Part shown: piece by piece, positions 38,150 through 51,155 of the stretch
How the letters are laid out: each line of letters opens with the position of its first letter
Position numbering within the stretch: position 1 is the first letter of the stretch
NCBI GenBank assembly: GCA_025642075.2
Contig: JAODUO010000189.1
Location: forward strand, 466,001 to 530,000
Direction of reading: 5' to 3'
DNA: 64,000 nucleotides
DNA from: Ridgeia piscesae
Taxonomy: Eukaryota > Annelida > Polychaeta > Sabellida > Siboglinidae
Translations under genes and position numbers: made by a program
The notes under the pieces: model-generated
What the model saw: only the letters and a program-made list of their open reading frames with translations
Database searches by the model: none
Told to the model about the DNA's origin: nothing

Positions 38150-40856
38150 GTACGTGTGTGATAAAACTATAATTTCTTTCTAAAAAATGCATCACATTAA
38201 ACTTGAGCCATCGTTAATGTGTTTCTTTTACCAGTAATCTTGCAACTATCAGGTAATGTGAGATGAAGACGAATTGTCAGCTTGCCCCTCGCGGCTCTAA
38301 TCGGGCGATAATTGGGGATCTAGTGGATGGTTAAACGGTGTAAAGTCGTGGTTAAGTCGACATCTGTCTTTAATACAGTTTATTTTTTGTCTTCTCAGAT
38401 GTAAAAATAATCGTCATATAGCATTCCAGAATGAATAACAAACTTCTTTACACAGCTACGTTTTAAATAACTTTTTGAATTGAGTTAAATCTAGGAGTTA
38501 GGGTATAAACTAAATTATTGGAACAATTATTGTTAAAATTAAACTAGTTTTATTTAAGTAAACCAAGGCTAAACAACAAAACGTGGTATGTTGAGATGTT
38601 GGCAGCTCATACAATCCAACTAATATCCTATATCTTCAAGTTAAGGTTCTTATATAAATGACTAATATTAATAAGCGACAAGTTGCAACTTGAACTTGCA
38701 TATCCCATACCTACAGTACATGTCCGTGCTGTATTTTATGTTCACTGCCATGCATCATTGCTTCAGGTTCAGGCATTATAACCTGTGTATGCTTACTATT
38801 TTGCTAAATCATGGTGCTCCCCGTTGGTTTTGTCCAGTTGTAATAGCTGCTATTTTTAACAATTCATCATGCCATGGGAAATTCCCATCAATGACTCCGT
38901 GGCATGAGCACTTCCTGTGTTCCAGCCATTGGCATTGTTTTGCGTGGCATGGCTTCCCATATTTCACACTCAGTATTATACTAGGGGAATTGTTAGCATT
39001 TTACTTGTACATGGGGGGGGGATAAAGAGCCAGAGATTTAGATTTGTCCAGGTGTACAGCTGTATTGCCCATGCACGTGTCATACATACATTACACACAT
39101 TTTATGTTGATAACATTTTATTTTGATAACATAATTTTTTCATATTAATGACCACAACCTATGCCTTTCCTATTATATTATTACTCACTTTAACTAAATT
39201 GTTGAATTATGAAATGGTCTCTTTAATTATTTTTGTCAAACATTGTTTCATCTAGCTTATAGCCCAAGGACATTACCATGGGCGTGGTTATGTGGTTATA
39301 GGCTGTAGAGTAGATATAGAAGGAACTGCTCCTGTGACAGTAGTATCTTGTGCTATAGCTGCAAGAGGACACCTGACAGCAGACCTGGATCTACGTTTAT
39401 GACTGAATTCTGTTCGATCAAGTAAGTTGTGAATGAATACAGTAACATCATTTAAAAATGAACTTTTAATATGACACTGCTCTAAAAATGAAACTAATTC
39501 AATATTTTGAATACCGTTAGCAGTGTTTATCAGAAATTGATTGGTTTGTCGACATGATAACCTGTCTCCCACATCAGCTGGTGAACAGAAAAAAACAAAA
39601 CACTGATGAAGACAGTTGAACTGTTGGAGTGAGTTTCACTTTCATGGTTATGTCATTGTGTGGTAGTCTTTATGTCATTTGTTTCTTAAAATTATTTATT
39701 GCACATATTACTACCCTTATATTTAATTGTATTTTAACTGTTTAATTCAATTTACAACTAAAAGGGGTATATTTGGTTTTGTTTTTGTTTTGTACACTTT
39801 AATATACTAACTATTTACCTGTTAACAGACTTAGTATTATTGTATTGTAAAAATTAAGGCTCTATAAATATCATATATATATATATATACATATTTATAT
39901 AATTATATAAAGAAGTAGTTGTTTTCATAGTTAAGTCAGAAAGTAAAAGATCGCCCGGGACTGATTTTGAATTTTTTTGAATTTTGAATCAAATAGTGGA
40001 AAAAGGCTTGAATGTCCGAAATTTTCAAATACGAATTGAATTTGGTCCCATTCTTATTACGTGTACAGTGTATATAGGAGAGTATCTATACAATAACATT
40101 CCAAGGTGCTGTACAATTATCATACAAGACAAGCCGCACTGGAAGTTAATGGCAGTTGCTTATCATATAAGATTATTATTTATGCAGTTATTACATTTAT
40201 GACTGAAAGCTTTTCTGAGAAGTCAGATTGATGTATAAAAGAACATATAATTACAATCCTACAAATTGGTTACTGTATATTACTGCCTTAATATGTAGTA
40301 CAAACGCAGCTTTTCTCTGTGTGTATATGAACAGTTTTATACAAAATGTGATAATTACACATTTTCTTTGCTTTGGGAAACGTTACTTTTATATTTTGTT
40401 CACAAGATTGACGTGAAAACTTGTAGATGAATTTTAAAATTTTGCATAGATGTTTCTTACGGTACTGTAACAATGCACAAGAAATGTAAATTTTATTGGC
40501 ACATTTTAAAGCTTCCTAGCCCCGTCCTAGGGTCCTTTGAGACCTAAAACTGGTACATTTTGAGATCTCCTGTTTTACTCAAAAACTGTTAGACCGACAT
40601 ATCTGAGGGTATCTTCATTGTACATGAGACATTTGCAGCTCACTAGTCTTGTACGGGCATCGCAAGGCCTCCCCCAAAAGCAAAATGTTAAGATGTTGCC
40701 TGTTTCTGCATGTCTTTTAGCAACGCTCAGGACATAAACTCCTGTGGTGTCTTGTTTTTCATGAATAAATTACATGCCTTGACTTTAAGATTTTTGTATT
40801 GACTGACCTACAGTATATACACGTTTCTGTTACGCCAGCCTCGTGTTACTTTACAG
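38150..40856. other. presumed TRAF first intron / 5' flank
   Basis: AT-rich sequence without recognised genes. A polypyrimidine-containing acceptor (TTACTTTACAG) ends it at 40856. Confidence 0.5.
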
Positions 40857-41056
40857 ATAATGGCTCAAGCATCAGGGTCACCAGGTGCAGCAACTCTTCC
40901 TGTCAACTCTACTCATGGAGGTTTTTCTCCAGCAGCCCTGTTGGGAGAAGTCGACCCCAAATATCTGTGTGGTATCTGTAAAAAAGTGCTGCGGAACCCG
41001 ATACAGAGTTACTGCGGTCATCGATTCTGCAAGTTGTGTATCGAGCCACTGTTGGC
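40857..41056 (+). CDS. TRAF2/3-like adaptor, exon 1 (RING)
   Basis: The first coding exon follows acceptor TTTACAG with ATG at 40860 in good context (ATAATGG). It encodes residues 1-65: a 30-residue Ser/Ala/Gly leader, then YLCGICKKVLRNPIQSYCGH and RFCKLCIEPLL. The RING ligands visible are C37, C40, C52, H54, C57 and C60. TRAF RING fingers bind E2 ubiquitin-conjugating enzymes and build K63 chains at TNF-receptor complexes in the cytoplasm. The donor is GC|GTAAGT and the exon ends in phase 2. The N-terminal segment is typical of TRAF2/3 and has no signal peptide. Confidence 0.93.
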
Positions 41057-42617
41057 GTAAGTAGACACAGGGTAATAATTTCTACAACTTTATGCTGACT
41101 GTTCCTATGATCTCATGTGACATTAGGCTAACGCTGCCGATTGCCAATTGCACCATAACTGAAACAGTTTGTTATTTGTCGAAAATAAATTAACTCTGCA
41201 AAATTGGCAAAAACAATTTTTGGTTGTTATTAGTTACATTATCAGCAGTACATGATAGCATTCTTTCCTGCCCGCCTCAGTTGAAATTACTTAAATGATC
41301 GCACATCAAACCGGCCCAAATAACTGGTCAGCATGAGGTAAATGGCAGGGTAAATAATAGGTTGCTAAACCCTTCAGGTAGCCAAGCTCAGAGACAATAG
41401 CATTCAATCAATTATTGGGTTGCCTCGACTATGGAGACCTGTTTAACCTACTGTTGATACTAGTTATAAGTGTGAGATGAATACAACATTGTACTTGACA
41501 GGTTCCCTATTATCACCCAGTATAGGCGAAGTCACATGACATTAGTCGATGTGCCATTGGTAAATATTCAACTCAATGCCAATATAGGTGTGATCTAATT
41601 CATGTATATTTTACAAGTCTCATCAGCAGACCATTATTACAAATAGAAAGACGTATGTCAAAAACATTTTAGTAATTATAGCATGCATCACCCAGGCTAG
41701 GATTACAGTCAATTTATAGTAAAGGCTAATTAAAAAAAACATTGGGGAATTATTCTATTTAATTAATCAGTTACTTAGAAGACAAATTATGTTTTAAAAT
41801 AGGTAATAATTATGCTAATGCAATGTTTGAATCATTGCCGAGCAACAAGAGTAGAGTAGATTGTTCTGCATTATTTGGCCTTGTTATAATTATCTTTACA
41901 CTTATTCAAATTTATTTCATGATTTATTTATTTTATTACCTACTTATTTATTCATTTACCTGGATCTCATAATTGTTTAGTTGTAGATTATATTTTGTAT
42001 TTAAATTTTGTTGTGTTTTATGTATACTTATGTTTTTGTCTGTAATAAACATTATAAATAAAACATTATAAACATTACATATACAATTTTCTCTTAAACT
42101 ATTGCTACATTGTTGTTTTTATTATATTAATAGTAGGTGTTACGTGTTGTTTGGCTTTTAATAACTGAAAGATATCCCATTAATTAAGTTTGCATGTTTG
42201 CAAAATTCTCAATAGTTGTTCAGCTTTCTTTTTATGGTTAAACAATGTTTCTATTAAATTTATTGTGTGTTTATTTGCTGTATATGTGTTAGCTTTCTTA
42301 GAAATTTCTGGCCTTTAGCCAAATTGGCTAAACAGATTTTAGGCCCACTGCTAGCCTTTAACACTTGAATATATATATATATAGGATTAACATTTTCTTG
42401 ATTAATTGAATACTTTTTATAAATTTGATATCTCTGCTATTAAATGAATATTTATTATCAAATCTGATTTGATCTGTCTACTAACAAGGAATATGTGGTT
42501 ATTGCATCCACAGGTTTCACTACACGTTTGGCCAGTCAGCAGTTGCCAGTGCTACATATTGTGGACAGTTATAGTTTTGTGTACTGATATTCCTGTAAAT
42601 TTATATTTGAATTGCAG
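41057..42617 (+). other. TRAF intron 1, no feature seen
   Basis: AT-rich sequence. No exon or repeat recognised. Confidence 0.55.
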
Positions 42618-42696
42618 ATCTGAGGAGGCACAGAAATGTCCGTGCTGTGTCGAGGAACGAACAGAAAGTGAATACAGCTCCTTGAAGCGTGAAGAG
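42618..42696 (+). CDS. TRAF2/3-like, exon 2 (end of RING)
   Basis: The 79-nt exon runs from acceptor GAATTGCAG to donor GAG|GTGGGC. It reads SEEAQKCPCCVEERTESEYS, then SLKREE, with the last RING ligand pair at C73 and C76. The first base completes an Ala codon, and it ends in phase 0. It is followed by an intron of 3.2 kb, almost all tandem repeat. Confidence 0.92.
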
Positions 42697-42933
42697 GTGG
42701 GCAGAGATTGTTGTGTTTGTGCTTGAAATGTATAGAAATATGTATAGAATGTTGTGTTCTTGAATTGTTCAGTCTTCAGAGGTGTGTAAGATGCAATTTT
42801 GTGTGCTTGAAATATTCAGATATGATATCATATTTTTGAAAGGTTCAATGTCCACATTTTGATAGAAACTGTACAGGCTGGGAAGTTGAACCCGCCCTGC
42901 AACTATATAATTCGGTCCGCAGCTCAGGAGACT

Positions 42934-45777
42934 TTGCCCGCAGCCCACACTGCACTGGTCTGGTCCGCAGCCCACACTGCACTGGTCTGGCCCGCAGCCC
43001 ACACTGCACTGGTCTGGTCCGCAGCCCACACTGCACTGGTCTGGTCCGCAGCCCACACTGCACTGGTCTGGCCCGCAGCCCACACTGCACTGGTCTGGCC
43101 CGCAGCCCACACTGCACTGGTCTGGTCCGCAGCCCACACTGCACTGGTCTGGTCCGCAGCCCACACTGCACTGGTCTGGCCCGCAGCCCACACTGCACTG
43201 GTCTGGTCCGCAGCCCACACTGCACTGGTCTGGTCCGCAGCCCACACTGCACTGGTCTGGCCCGCAGCCCACACTGCACTGGTCTGGCCCGCAGCCCACA
43301 CTGCACTGGTCTGGCCCGCAGCCCACACTGCACTGGTCTGGCCCGCAGCCCACACTGCACTGGTCTGGCCCGCAGCCCACACTGCACTGGTCTGGCCCGC
43401 AGCCCACACTGCACTGGGCTGGCCCGCAGCCCACACTGCACTGGTCTGGCCGCAGCCCACACTGCACTGGTCTGGCCTGCAGCCCACACTGCACTGGTCT
43501 GGTCCGCAGTCCACACTGCACTGGTCTGGTCCGCAGCCCACACTGACTGGTCTGGTCCCAGCCCACTTACTGCACTGGTCTGGCCCGCAGCCCACACTGC
43601 ACTGGTCTGGCCCGCAGCCCAACTCACTGGGCTGGCCCCAGCCCACACTGCACTGGTCTGGCCCCAGCCCACACTGCACTGGTCTGGCCTGCAGCCCACA
43701 CTGCACTGGTCTGGTCCGCAGCCCACACTGCACTGGTCTGGCCCGCAGCCAACTGCACTGGTCTGGCCCGCAGCCCACACTGCACTGGTCTGGCCTGCAG
43801 CCCACACTGCACTGGTCTGGTCCGCAGTCCACACTGCACTGGTCTGGTCCGCAGCCCACACTGCACTGGTCTGGCCCAGCCCACACTGCACTGGTCTGGC
43901 CTGCAGCCCACACTGCACTGGTCTGGCCTGCAGCCCACACTGCACTGGTCTGGCCTGCAGCCCAACTGCATGTCTGGCCTGCAGCCCACACTGCACTGGT
44001 CTGGCCCGCAGCCCACACTGCACTGTCTGGCCTGCAGCCCACACTGCACTGGTCTGGCCTGCAGCCCACACTGCACTGGTCTGGCCTGCAGCCACACTGC
44101 ACTGGTCTGGCCCGCAGCCCACACTGCACTGGTCTGGCCTGCAGCCCACACTGCACTGGTCTGGCCCGCAGCCCACACTGCACTGGTCTGGCCCGCAGCC
44201 CACACTGCACTGGTCTGGCCCGCAGCCCACACTGCACTGGTCTGGCCTGCAGCCCACACTGCACTGGTCTGGCCTGCAGCCCACACTGCATTGGTCTGGC
44301 TCGCAGCCCACACTGCACTGGTCTGGCCTGCAGCCCACACTGCACTGGTCTGGTCCGCAGCCCACACTGCACTGGTCTGGCCTGCAGCCCACACTGCACT
44401 GGTCTGGCCTGCAGCCCCCACTGCACTGGTCTGGTCCGCAGTCCACACTGCACTGGTCTGGTCCGCAGCCCACACTGCACTGGTCTGGCCCGCAGCCCAC
44501 ACTGCACTGGTCTGGCCTGCAGCCCACACTGCACTGGTCTGGTCCGCAGTCCACACTGCACTGGTCTGGTCCGCAGCCCACACTGCACTGGTCTGGCCTG
44601 CAGCCCACACTGCACTGGTCTGGCCTGCAGCCCCCACTGCACTGGTCTGGTCCGCAGTCTCACTGCACTGGTCTGGTCCGCAGCCCACACTGCCTGGTCT
44701 GCCGACCAATGATGTCGGCTGCACCACACTGCACTGGTCTGAAAGCCGTTCAGCCCACACTGCACTGTCTGGCCTGCAGCCCACACTGCACTGGTCTGGC
44801 CTGCAGCCCACACTGCACTGGTCTGGTCCGCAGCCCACACTGCACTGGTCTGGCCGCAGCCCACACTGCACTGGTCTGGCCTGCAGCCCACACTGCACTG
44901 GTCTGGTCCGCAGCCCACACTGCACTGGTCTGGTCCGCAGCCCACACTGCACTGGTCTGGCCTGCAGCCCACACTGCACTGGTCTGGCCTGCAGCCCACA
45001 CTGCACTGGTCTGGTCCGCAGCCCACACTGCACTGGTCTGGTCCGCAGCCCACACTGCACTGGTCTGGCCTGCAGCCCACACTGCACTGGTCTGGCCTGC
45101 AGCCCACACTGCACTGGTCTGGTCCGCAGCCCACACTGCACTGGTCTGGTCCGCAGCCCACACTGCACTGGTCTGGTCCGCAGCCCACACTGCACTGGTC
45201 TGGTCCGCAGCCCACACTGCACTGGTCTGGTCCGCAGCCCACACTGCACTGGTCTGGCCTGCAGCCCACACTGCACTGGTCTGGCCCGCAGCCCACACTG
45301 CACTGGTCTGGCCCGCAGCCCACACTGCACTGGTCTGGTCCGCAGCCCACACTGCACTGGTCTGGCCTGCAGCCCACACTGCACTGGTCTGGTCCGCAGC
45401 CCACACTGCACTGGTCTGGCCTGCAGCCCACACTGCACTGGTCTGGCCTGCAGCCCACACTGCACTGGTCTGGCCTGCAGCCCACACTGCACTGGTCTGG
45501 CCTGCAGCCCACACTGCACTGGTCTGGTCCGCAGCCCACACTGCACTGGTCTGGTCCGCAGCCCACACTGCACTGGTCTGGCCGCAGCCCACACTGCACT
45601 GGTCTGGCCTGCAGCCCACACTGCACTGGTCTGGCCTGCAGCCCACACTGCACTGGTCTGGCCTGCAGCCCACACTGCACTGGTCTGGCCCGCAGCCCAC
45701 ACTGCACTGGTCTGGCCTGCAGCCCACACTGCACTGGTCTGGTCCGCAGCCCACACTGCACTGGTCTGGTCCGCAGC
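42934..45777. repeat. 27-bp minisatellite, about 105 copies
   Basis: The unit is CCCACACTGCACTGGTCTGG plus YCYGCAG. Three common variants (GTCCGCAG, GCCTGCAG, GCCCGCAG) are arranged in runs. A disturbed core at about 43430-44760 has many units with 1-3 missing bases. No stop codon occurs in the unit, so open frames of up to 954 codons exist on both strands; these are not genes. It lies in TRAF intron 2 and does not include an exon border. Confidence 0.98.
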
Positions 45778-45935
45778 TTGCCCTGCAACGCAACAAATAA
45801 AAAATCCAGCCCTCAGGCCACCACGGGCTGTGGGTCGAAACCTCCCCCGCCCAGGGCCTCAGACTATACCAGATGAAAAAAGGGATAGACAACGCCAGGA
45901 ATGGAATGCCCTCATTCAGCGCAATTCTGTTTCAG

Positions 45936-46034
45936 ACTTTCCCTGATAACGCGACAAAGCGTGAGTTCCACGGGCTGCCAGCTCACTGCCCCAACGACGA
46001 ATGCAACTGGAAGGGAACGTTCAAGGAGTACGAG
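45936..46034 (+). CDS. TRAF2/3-like, exon 3 (first TRAF zinc finger)
   Basis: The 99-nt exon (33 codons, phase 0 to 0) runs from acceptor TTCTGTTTCAG to donor GAG|GTAGTC. It reads TFPDNATKREFHGLPAHCPN, then DECNWKGTFKEYE. The FPDN.A.KRE..L...CP...C.WKGT.KEYE pattern is diagnostic of TRAF2-like proteins. The two Cys are completed as a C2HC zinc finger by H and C at the start of exon 4. Confidence 0.95.
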
Positions 46035-46362
46035 GTAGTCACAATATGAATATGCATGGACACTTTCAAAACCAATCTTTAAATCAAATCAAAATTGTTT
46101 TTAATGTTTAGTCTTCTTATGTCATGCATGTGTTTCTCTCTTATTATCGAAATTTATTTCTTCATTTTGTATTCTAGTTATTATTTATATTTTATGGGTA
46201 TTAATTATCCATGTTTTATTATTTTACATTTTTTTAAATCCGACTCTTAATATTTATTCATTTATTTAACTACCTCTAGTACTTGACATTTGATACAAAT
46301 TCATGTATGGTGTAGTCTTAGGCATTCTTATTTATTTTACTGGTATTAATATAATATTTAGT

Positions 46363-46364
<2 letters not shown>

Positions 46365-46428
<64 letters not shown>

Positions 46429-46470
46429 TATATATATATATACAAGGTGTATATATACACAAGGTGTATA
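46365..46470. repeat. (TA)n tract
   Basis: About 60 bp of pure TA, then imperfect TA with two ACAAGGTGTATATA motifs. Confidence 0.96.
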
Positions 46471-46870
46471 TATTTTTACTTTTGATGTTACGACACAGTG
46501 AAGATTGAACAACACATTCTTAGAACTTGCTCTGTTTGCTGTGTACACTACAGGTGTAGGTCCTGCTCTGGTGCCCAGCACTTTCTGTGTCAGTAGCTCC
46601 CCTCCTCACCCCCCCCTTCTCCCATCTTTTATGTCACTAAAACCCCACTCCACACTGCTGTCTTTCCATCTTTTTCCATTTCATACAGCGGTATCGTGTC
46701 TGTAACTTCAGTCACTTCAGTCTATGTGTGTGCGTGCGTGTGTGCATGCATGCATGTATGTGTGTATCTATATATGTATATGTACATATGTATGAATCAT
46801 GTATGTAAAGGCAAACAATTTTGTGATGCCTTAAATGGTAATTCTTTACATTTATGTTAATTAAAATTTA

Positions 46871-47058
46871 CACAAATGTTTTAGATTTATTTATTTTAAT
46901 GTCATAAATTATTTATTATTTTTTGATAACTTTAATCAAACAAAATAATCACAGATAATATGTTACATGTTATCTGTGATTATTTTATTTTATTAAACTT
47001 ATTATAAAATAATAAATAATTTAAGACATTAAAATAAATAAATCTAAACAAATTTGTG
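46871..47058. mobile_element. 188-bp foldback (hairpin) element
   Basis: An almost perfect inverted repeat: arms of about 88 bp (CACAAATGTTTTAGATTTAT ... AATCACAGATAA, and the reverse complement) around an 11-base centre, TATGTTACATG. It is AT-rich with no coding content. It looks like a foldback MITE. It lies 40 bp upstream of TRAF exon 4, so it replaces most of the usual branch-point zone. Confidence 0.85.
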
Positions 47059-47098
47059 AACTGGGATAGACCTCTGACGAGTGTTTGGTGTTTGGCAG

Positions 47099-47254
47099 CG
47101 TCATGAGAACAAGTGTGAATTCAAGTTGGTCAGCTGCGTGTGTGGACAGGGTGTCTCTGCGAGTCGCTACCAGAACCACCTTGACAGGGACTGCGTCAAA
47201 CGCGAGGTGACGTGTCCTCACTGCAGCGCCAAGTTCCCCTTCGAGGAATCTACA
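47099..47254 (+). CDS. TRAF2/3-like, exon 4 (zinc fingers 2 and 3)
   Basis: The 156-nt exon (52 codons, phase 0 to 0) runs from acceptor TTTGGCAG to donor ACA|GTAAGT. It reads RHENKCEFKLVSCVCGQGVS, then RYQNHLDRDCVKREVTCPHC and AKFPFEEST. H and C at its start complete the first zinc finger. C..C...H...C makes the second, and CPHC opens a third that is closed by SHKETC in exon 5. This chain is the TRAF-type zinc finger region that sets RING geometry. Confidence 0.95.
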
Positions 47255-47433
47255 GTAAGTCACGATTGTGTTAGTGCCAGCAGTGTAAATGTGTTTTAAA
47301 AGAAAACTGACAGTTATCTCGCTGGGGCGGATTACACCTAGGTCGAGCATTTATTATTTTTAGAAAATATTTTAATGCCGAATTATAATTATTTATACAT
47401 ACTTTTATTTTAATTAATTTATTATTATGCGAG

Positions 47434-48045
47434 TGTACCTTGTTGTTGTAGAGTCACAAGGAGACCTGTCCTGACATCCCTCTCAAGTGTACCTTGTTGT
47501 TGTAGAGTCACAAGGAGACCTGTCCTGACATCCCTCTCAAGTGTACCTTGTTGTTGTAGAGTCACAAGGAGACCTGTCCTAACATCCCTCTCAAGTGTAC
47601 CTTGTTGTTGTAGAGTCACAATGAGACCTGTCCTAACATCCCTCTCAAGTGTACCTTGTTGTTGTAGAGTCACAAGGAGACCTGTCCTAACATCCCTCTC
47701 AAGTGTACCTTGTTGTTGTAGAGTCACAAGGAGACCTGTCCTGACATCCCTCTCAAGTGTACCTTGTTGTTGTAGAGTCACAAGGAGACCTGTCCTAACA
47801 TCCCTCTCAAGTGTACCTTGTTGTTGTAGAGTCACAAGGAGACCTGTCCTAACATCCCTCTCAAGTGTACCTTGTTGTTGTAGAGTCACAAGGAGACCTG
47901 TCCTGACATCCCTCTCAAGTGTACCTTGTTGTTGTAGAGTCACAAGGAGACCTGTCCTGACATCCCTCTCAAGTGTACCTTGTTGTTGTAGAGTCACAAG
48001 GAGACCTGTCCTAACATCCCTCTCAAGTGTACCTTGTTGTTGTAG
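47434..48045. repeat. 54-bp splice-acceptor minisatellite, 11 extra copies
   Basis: The unit is 12 nt of intron end (TTGTTGTTGTAG) plus the first 42 nt of exon 5. Copies of the exon start fall at 47452 and every 54 bp to the true one at 48046, twelve in all. Each copy encodes SHKETCPDIPLKCT or SHKETCPNIPLKCT, followed by LLL and an in-frame TAG, so use of any upstream acceptor would stop translation. Confidence 0.97.
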
Positions 48046-48120
48046 AGTCACAAGGAGACATGTCCTAACATCCCTCTCAAGTGTACCCTGTGTGGCCGTG
48101 AGGGGATCCTTCGGGAACAG
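48046..48120 (+). CDS. TRAF2/3-like, exon 5 (zinc fingers 3 and 4)
   Basis: The 75-nt exon follows acceptor TTGTTGTTGTAG, the twelfth in a row. It encodes SHKETCPNIPLKCTLCGREG, then ILREQ, with donor CAG|GTAAGA and phase 0 to 0. Only this copy continues with CTGTGTGGC after the shared 42 nt, closing finger 3 and opening finger 4. Which acceptor the cell uses cannot be told from sequence; only the last gives a long protein. Confidence 0.93.
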
Positions 48121-48479
48121 GTAAGATAACAAAATGTACTTGACATATCGACCCATTTGACTGACATACTTATGAATACTCGTATTTTACTCTTTGTGTA
48201 TTTCATTTTTCATCTTGTTTACTACAAAAAACAGGTTGTGTCCACTGTCAGTTTTTTAGTTTGTCATGGAAATAGTGTTCTCAATTATACTATGCCACAT
48301 TCTGCTTTTTTATAGAAGTTCCATATTTTTATAATGGATTCCGTTTAATGATGATTTGTGCTATGTAATGCAATATTTTTGTGAAATGGTGCCAAGGGTT
48401 TCTATGGGGAAAGGAAATTAGTGGGCATGTTAATTAATGTGTTCCATGGGAATAGAACAACACAATAAAAAAACACAGC

Positions 48480-51155
48480 CAACCACACTGAACACACTCC
48501 AGACAGACACAAGGCATCACCAACCACAGTGAACACACTCCAGACAGACACAAGGCATCACCAACCACAGTGAACACACTCCAGACAGACACAAGGCATC
48601 ACCAACCACAGTGAACACACTCCAGACAGACACAAGATACACCACAGTGAACACTCCAACGCACAAACCAACCAGTGAACACACTCCAGACAGACACAAG
48701 GCAACCTCACACACACTCCAGACACACAGGCATCACCACCACAGACACATCCAGACAGACACAGCATCACAACACAGTGAACACACTCCAGACAGACACA
48801 AGGCATCACCAACACAGTGAACACACTCCAGACAGACACAAGCATCACCAACCACATGAACACATGACAGAACAAATCACAACCACATGAACACACTCAG
48901 ACAACACAAGGCATCACCAACCACAGTGAACACACTCCAGACAGACACAAGGCATCACCAACCACAGTGAACACACTCCAGACAGAAACATCACAACCAC
49001 AGTGAACACACTCCAGACAGACCAAGGCATCACCAACACGTGAACACACTCCAGACAGACACAAGGCATCACCAACCACAGTGAACACACTCCAGACAGA
49101 CACAAGGCATCACCAACCACAGTGAACACACTCCAGACAGACACAAGGCATCACCAACCACAGTGAACACACTCCAACAGACCAAGGCATCACCAACCAC
49201 AGTGAACACACTCCAGACAGACACAAGGCATCACCAACCACAGTGAACACACTCCAGACAGACACAAGGCATCACCAACCACAGTGAACACACTCCAGAC
49301 AGACACAAGGCATCACCAACCACAGTGAACACACTCCAGACAGACACAAGGCATCACCAACCACAGTGAACACACTCCAGACAACTCAAGGCACACAACC
49401 ACAGTGAACACACTAACAGACACAAGGCATCACCAACCACAGTGAACACACTCCAGACAGACACAAGGCATCACCAACCACAGTGAACACACTCCAGACA
49501 GACACAAGACATCACCAACCACAGTGAACACACTCCAGACAGACCAAGGCATCACCAACCACAGTGAACACACTCCAGACAGACACAAGGCATCACCAAC
49601 ACAGTGAACACACTCCAGACAGACACAAGGCATCACCAACCACAGTGAACACACTCCAGACAGACTCAAGGCATCACCAACCACAGTGAACACACTCCAG
49701 ACAGACCAAGGCATCACCAACCACAGTGAACACACTCCAGACAGACACAAGGCATCACCAACCACAGTGAACACACTCCAGACAGCACAAGGCATCACCA
49801 ACACAGTGAACACACTCCAGACAGACACAAGGCATCACCAACCACAGTGAACACACTCCAGACAGACACAAGGCATCACCAACCACAGTGAACACACTCC
49901 AGACAGACACAAGGCATCACCAACCACAGTGAACACACTCCAGACAGACACAAGGCATCACCAACCACAGTGAACACACTCCAGACAGACACAAGGCATC
50001 ACCAACCACAGTGAACACACTCCAGACAGACACAAGGCATCACCAACACAGTGAACACACTCCAGACAGACACAAGGCATCACCAACCACAGTGAACACA
50101 CTCCAGACAGACACAAGGCATCACCAACCACAGTGAACACACTCCAGACAGACACAAGGCATCACCAACACAGTGAACACACTCCAGACAGACACAAGGC
50201 ATCACCAACCACAGTGAACACACCCAGACACGACACAAGTGACATCACTCAACATCACAGTGAACACACTCCAAGACAGACACAAGGCATCACCACCAAC
50301 CACAGTGAACACACTCCAGACAGACACAAGGCATCACCAACCACAGTGAACACACTCCAGACAGACACAAGGCATCACCAACCACAGTGAACACACTCCA
50401 GACAGACACAAGGCATCACCAACCACAGTGAACACACTCCAGACAGACACAAGGCATCACCAACCACAGTGAACACACTCCAGACAGACACAAGGCATCA
50501 CCAACCACAGTGAACACACTCCAGACAGACAAAGGCATCACCAACCACAGTGAACACACTCCAGACAGACACAAGGCATCACCAACCACAGTGAACACAC
50601 TCCAGACAGACACAAGGCATCACCAACCACAGTGAACACACTCCAGACAGACACAAGGCATCACCAACCACAGTGAACACACTCCAGACAGACACAAGGC
50701 ATCACTCAACCACAGTGAACACACTCCAGATACACAAGGCATCACCAACCACAGTGAACACACTCCAGACAGACACAAATCACCAACACAGTGAACACAC
50801 TCCAACAGACACAAGGCATCACCAACCACAGTGAACACACTCCAGACAGACACAAGGCATCACCAACCACAGTGAACACACTCCAGACAGACAAGGCATC
50901 ACCAACCACAGTGAACACACTCCAGACAGACACAGGCATCACCAACCACAGTGAACACACTCCAGACAGACACAAGGCATCACCAACCACAGTGAACACA
51001 CTCCAGACAGACACAAGGCATCACCAACCACAGTGAACACACTCCAGACAGACACAAGGCATCACCAACCACAGTGAACACACTCCAGACAGTCACAAGG
51101 CATCACCAACCACAGTGAACACACTCCAGACAGACACAAGGCATCACCAACCACA
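48480..51155. repeat. 41-bp minisatellite, forward array, about 65 copies
   Basis: The unit is CAGTGAACACACTCCAGACA plus GACACAAGGCATCACCAACCA. It runs directly into exon 6, whose start (CACAGTGAACCC) matches the unit. Units around 48620-49060, 49380-49420 and 50220-50930 carry clustered small deletions. The same unit occurs in reverse orientation at 52975-56450. Confidence 0.97.

Noticed and set aside
42845..45946. Open frames of up to 954 codons on both strands
   Set aside because: They are produced by a stop-free 27-bp repeat unit; all have repetitive content and lie in a TRAF intron.
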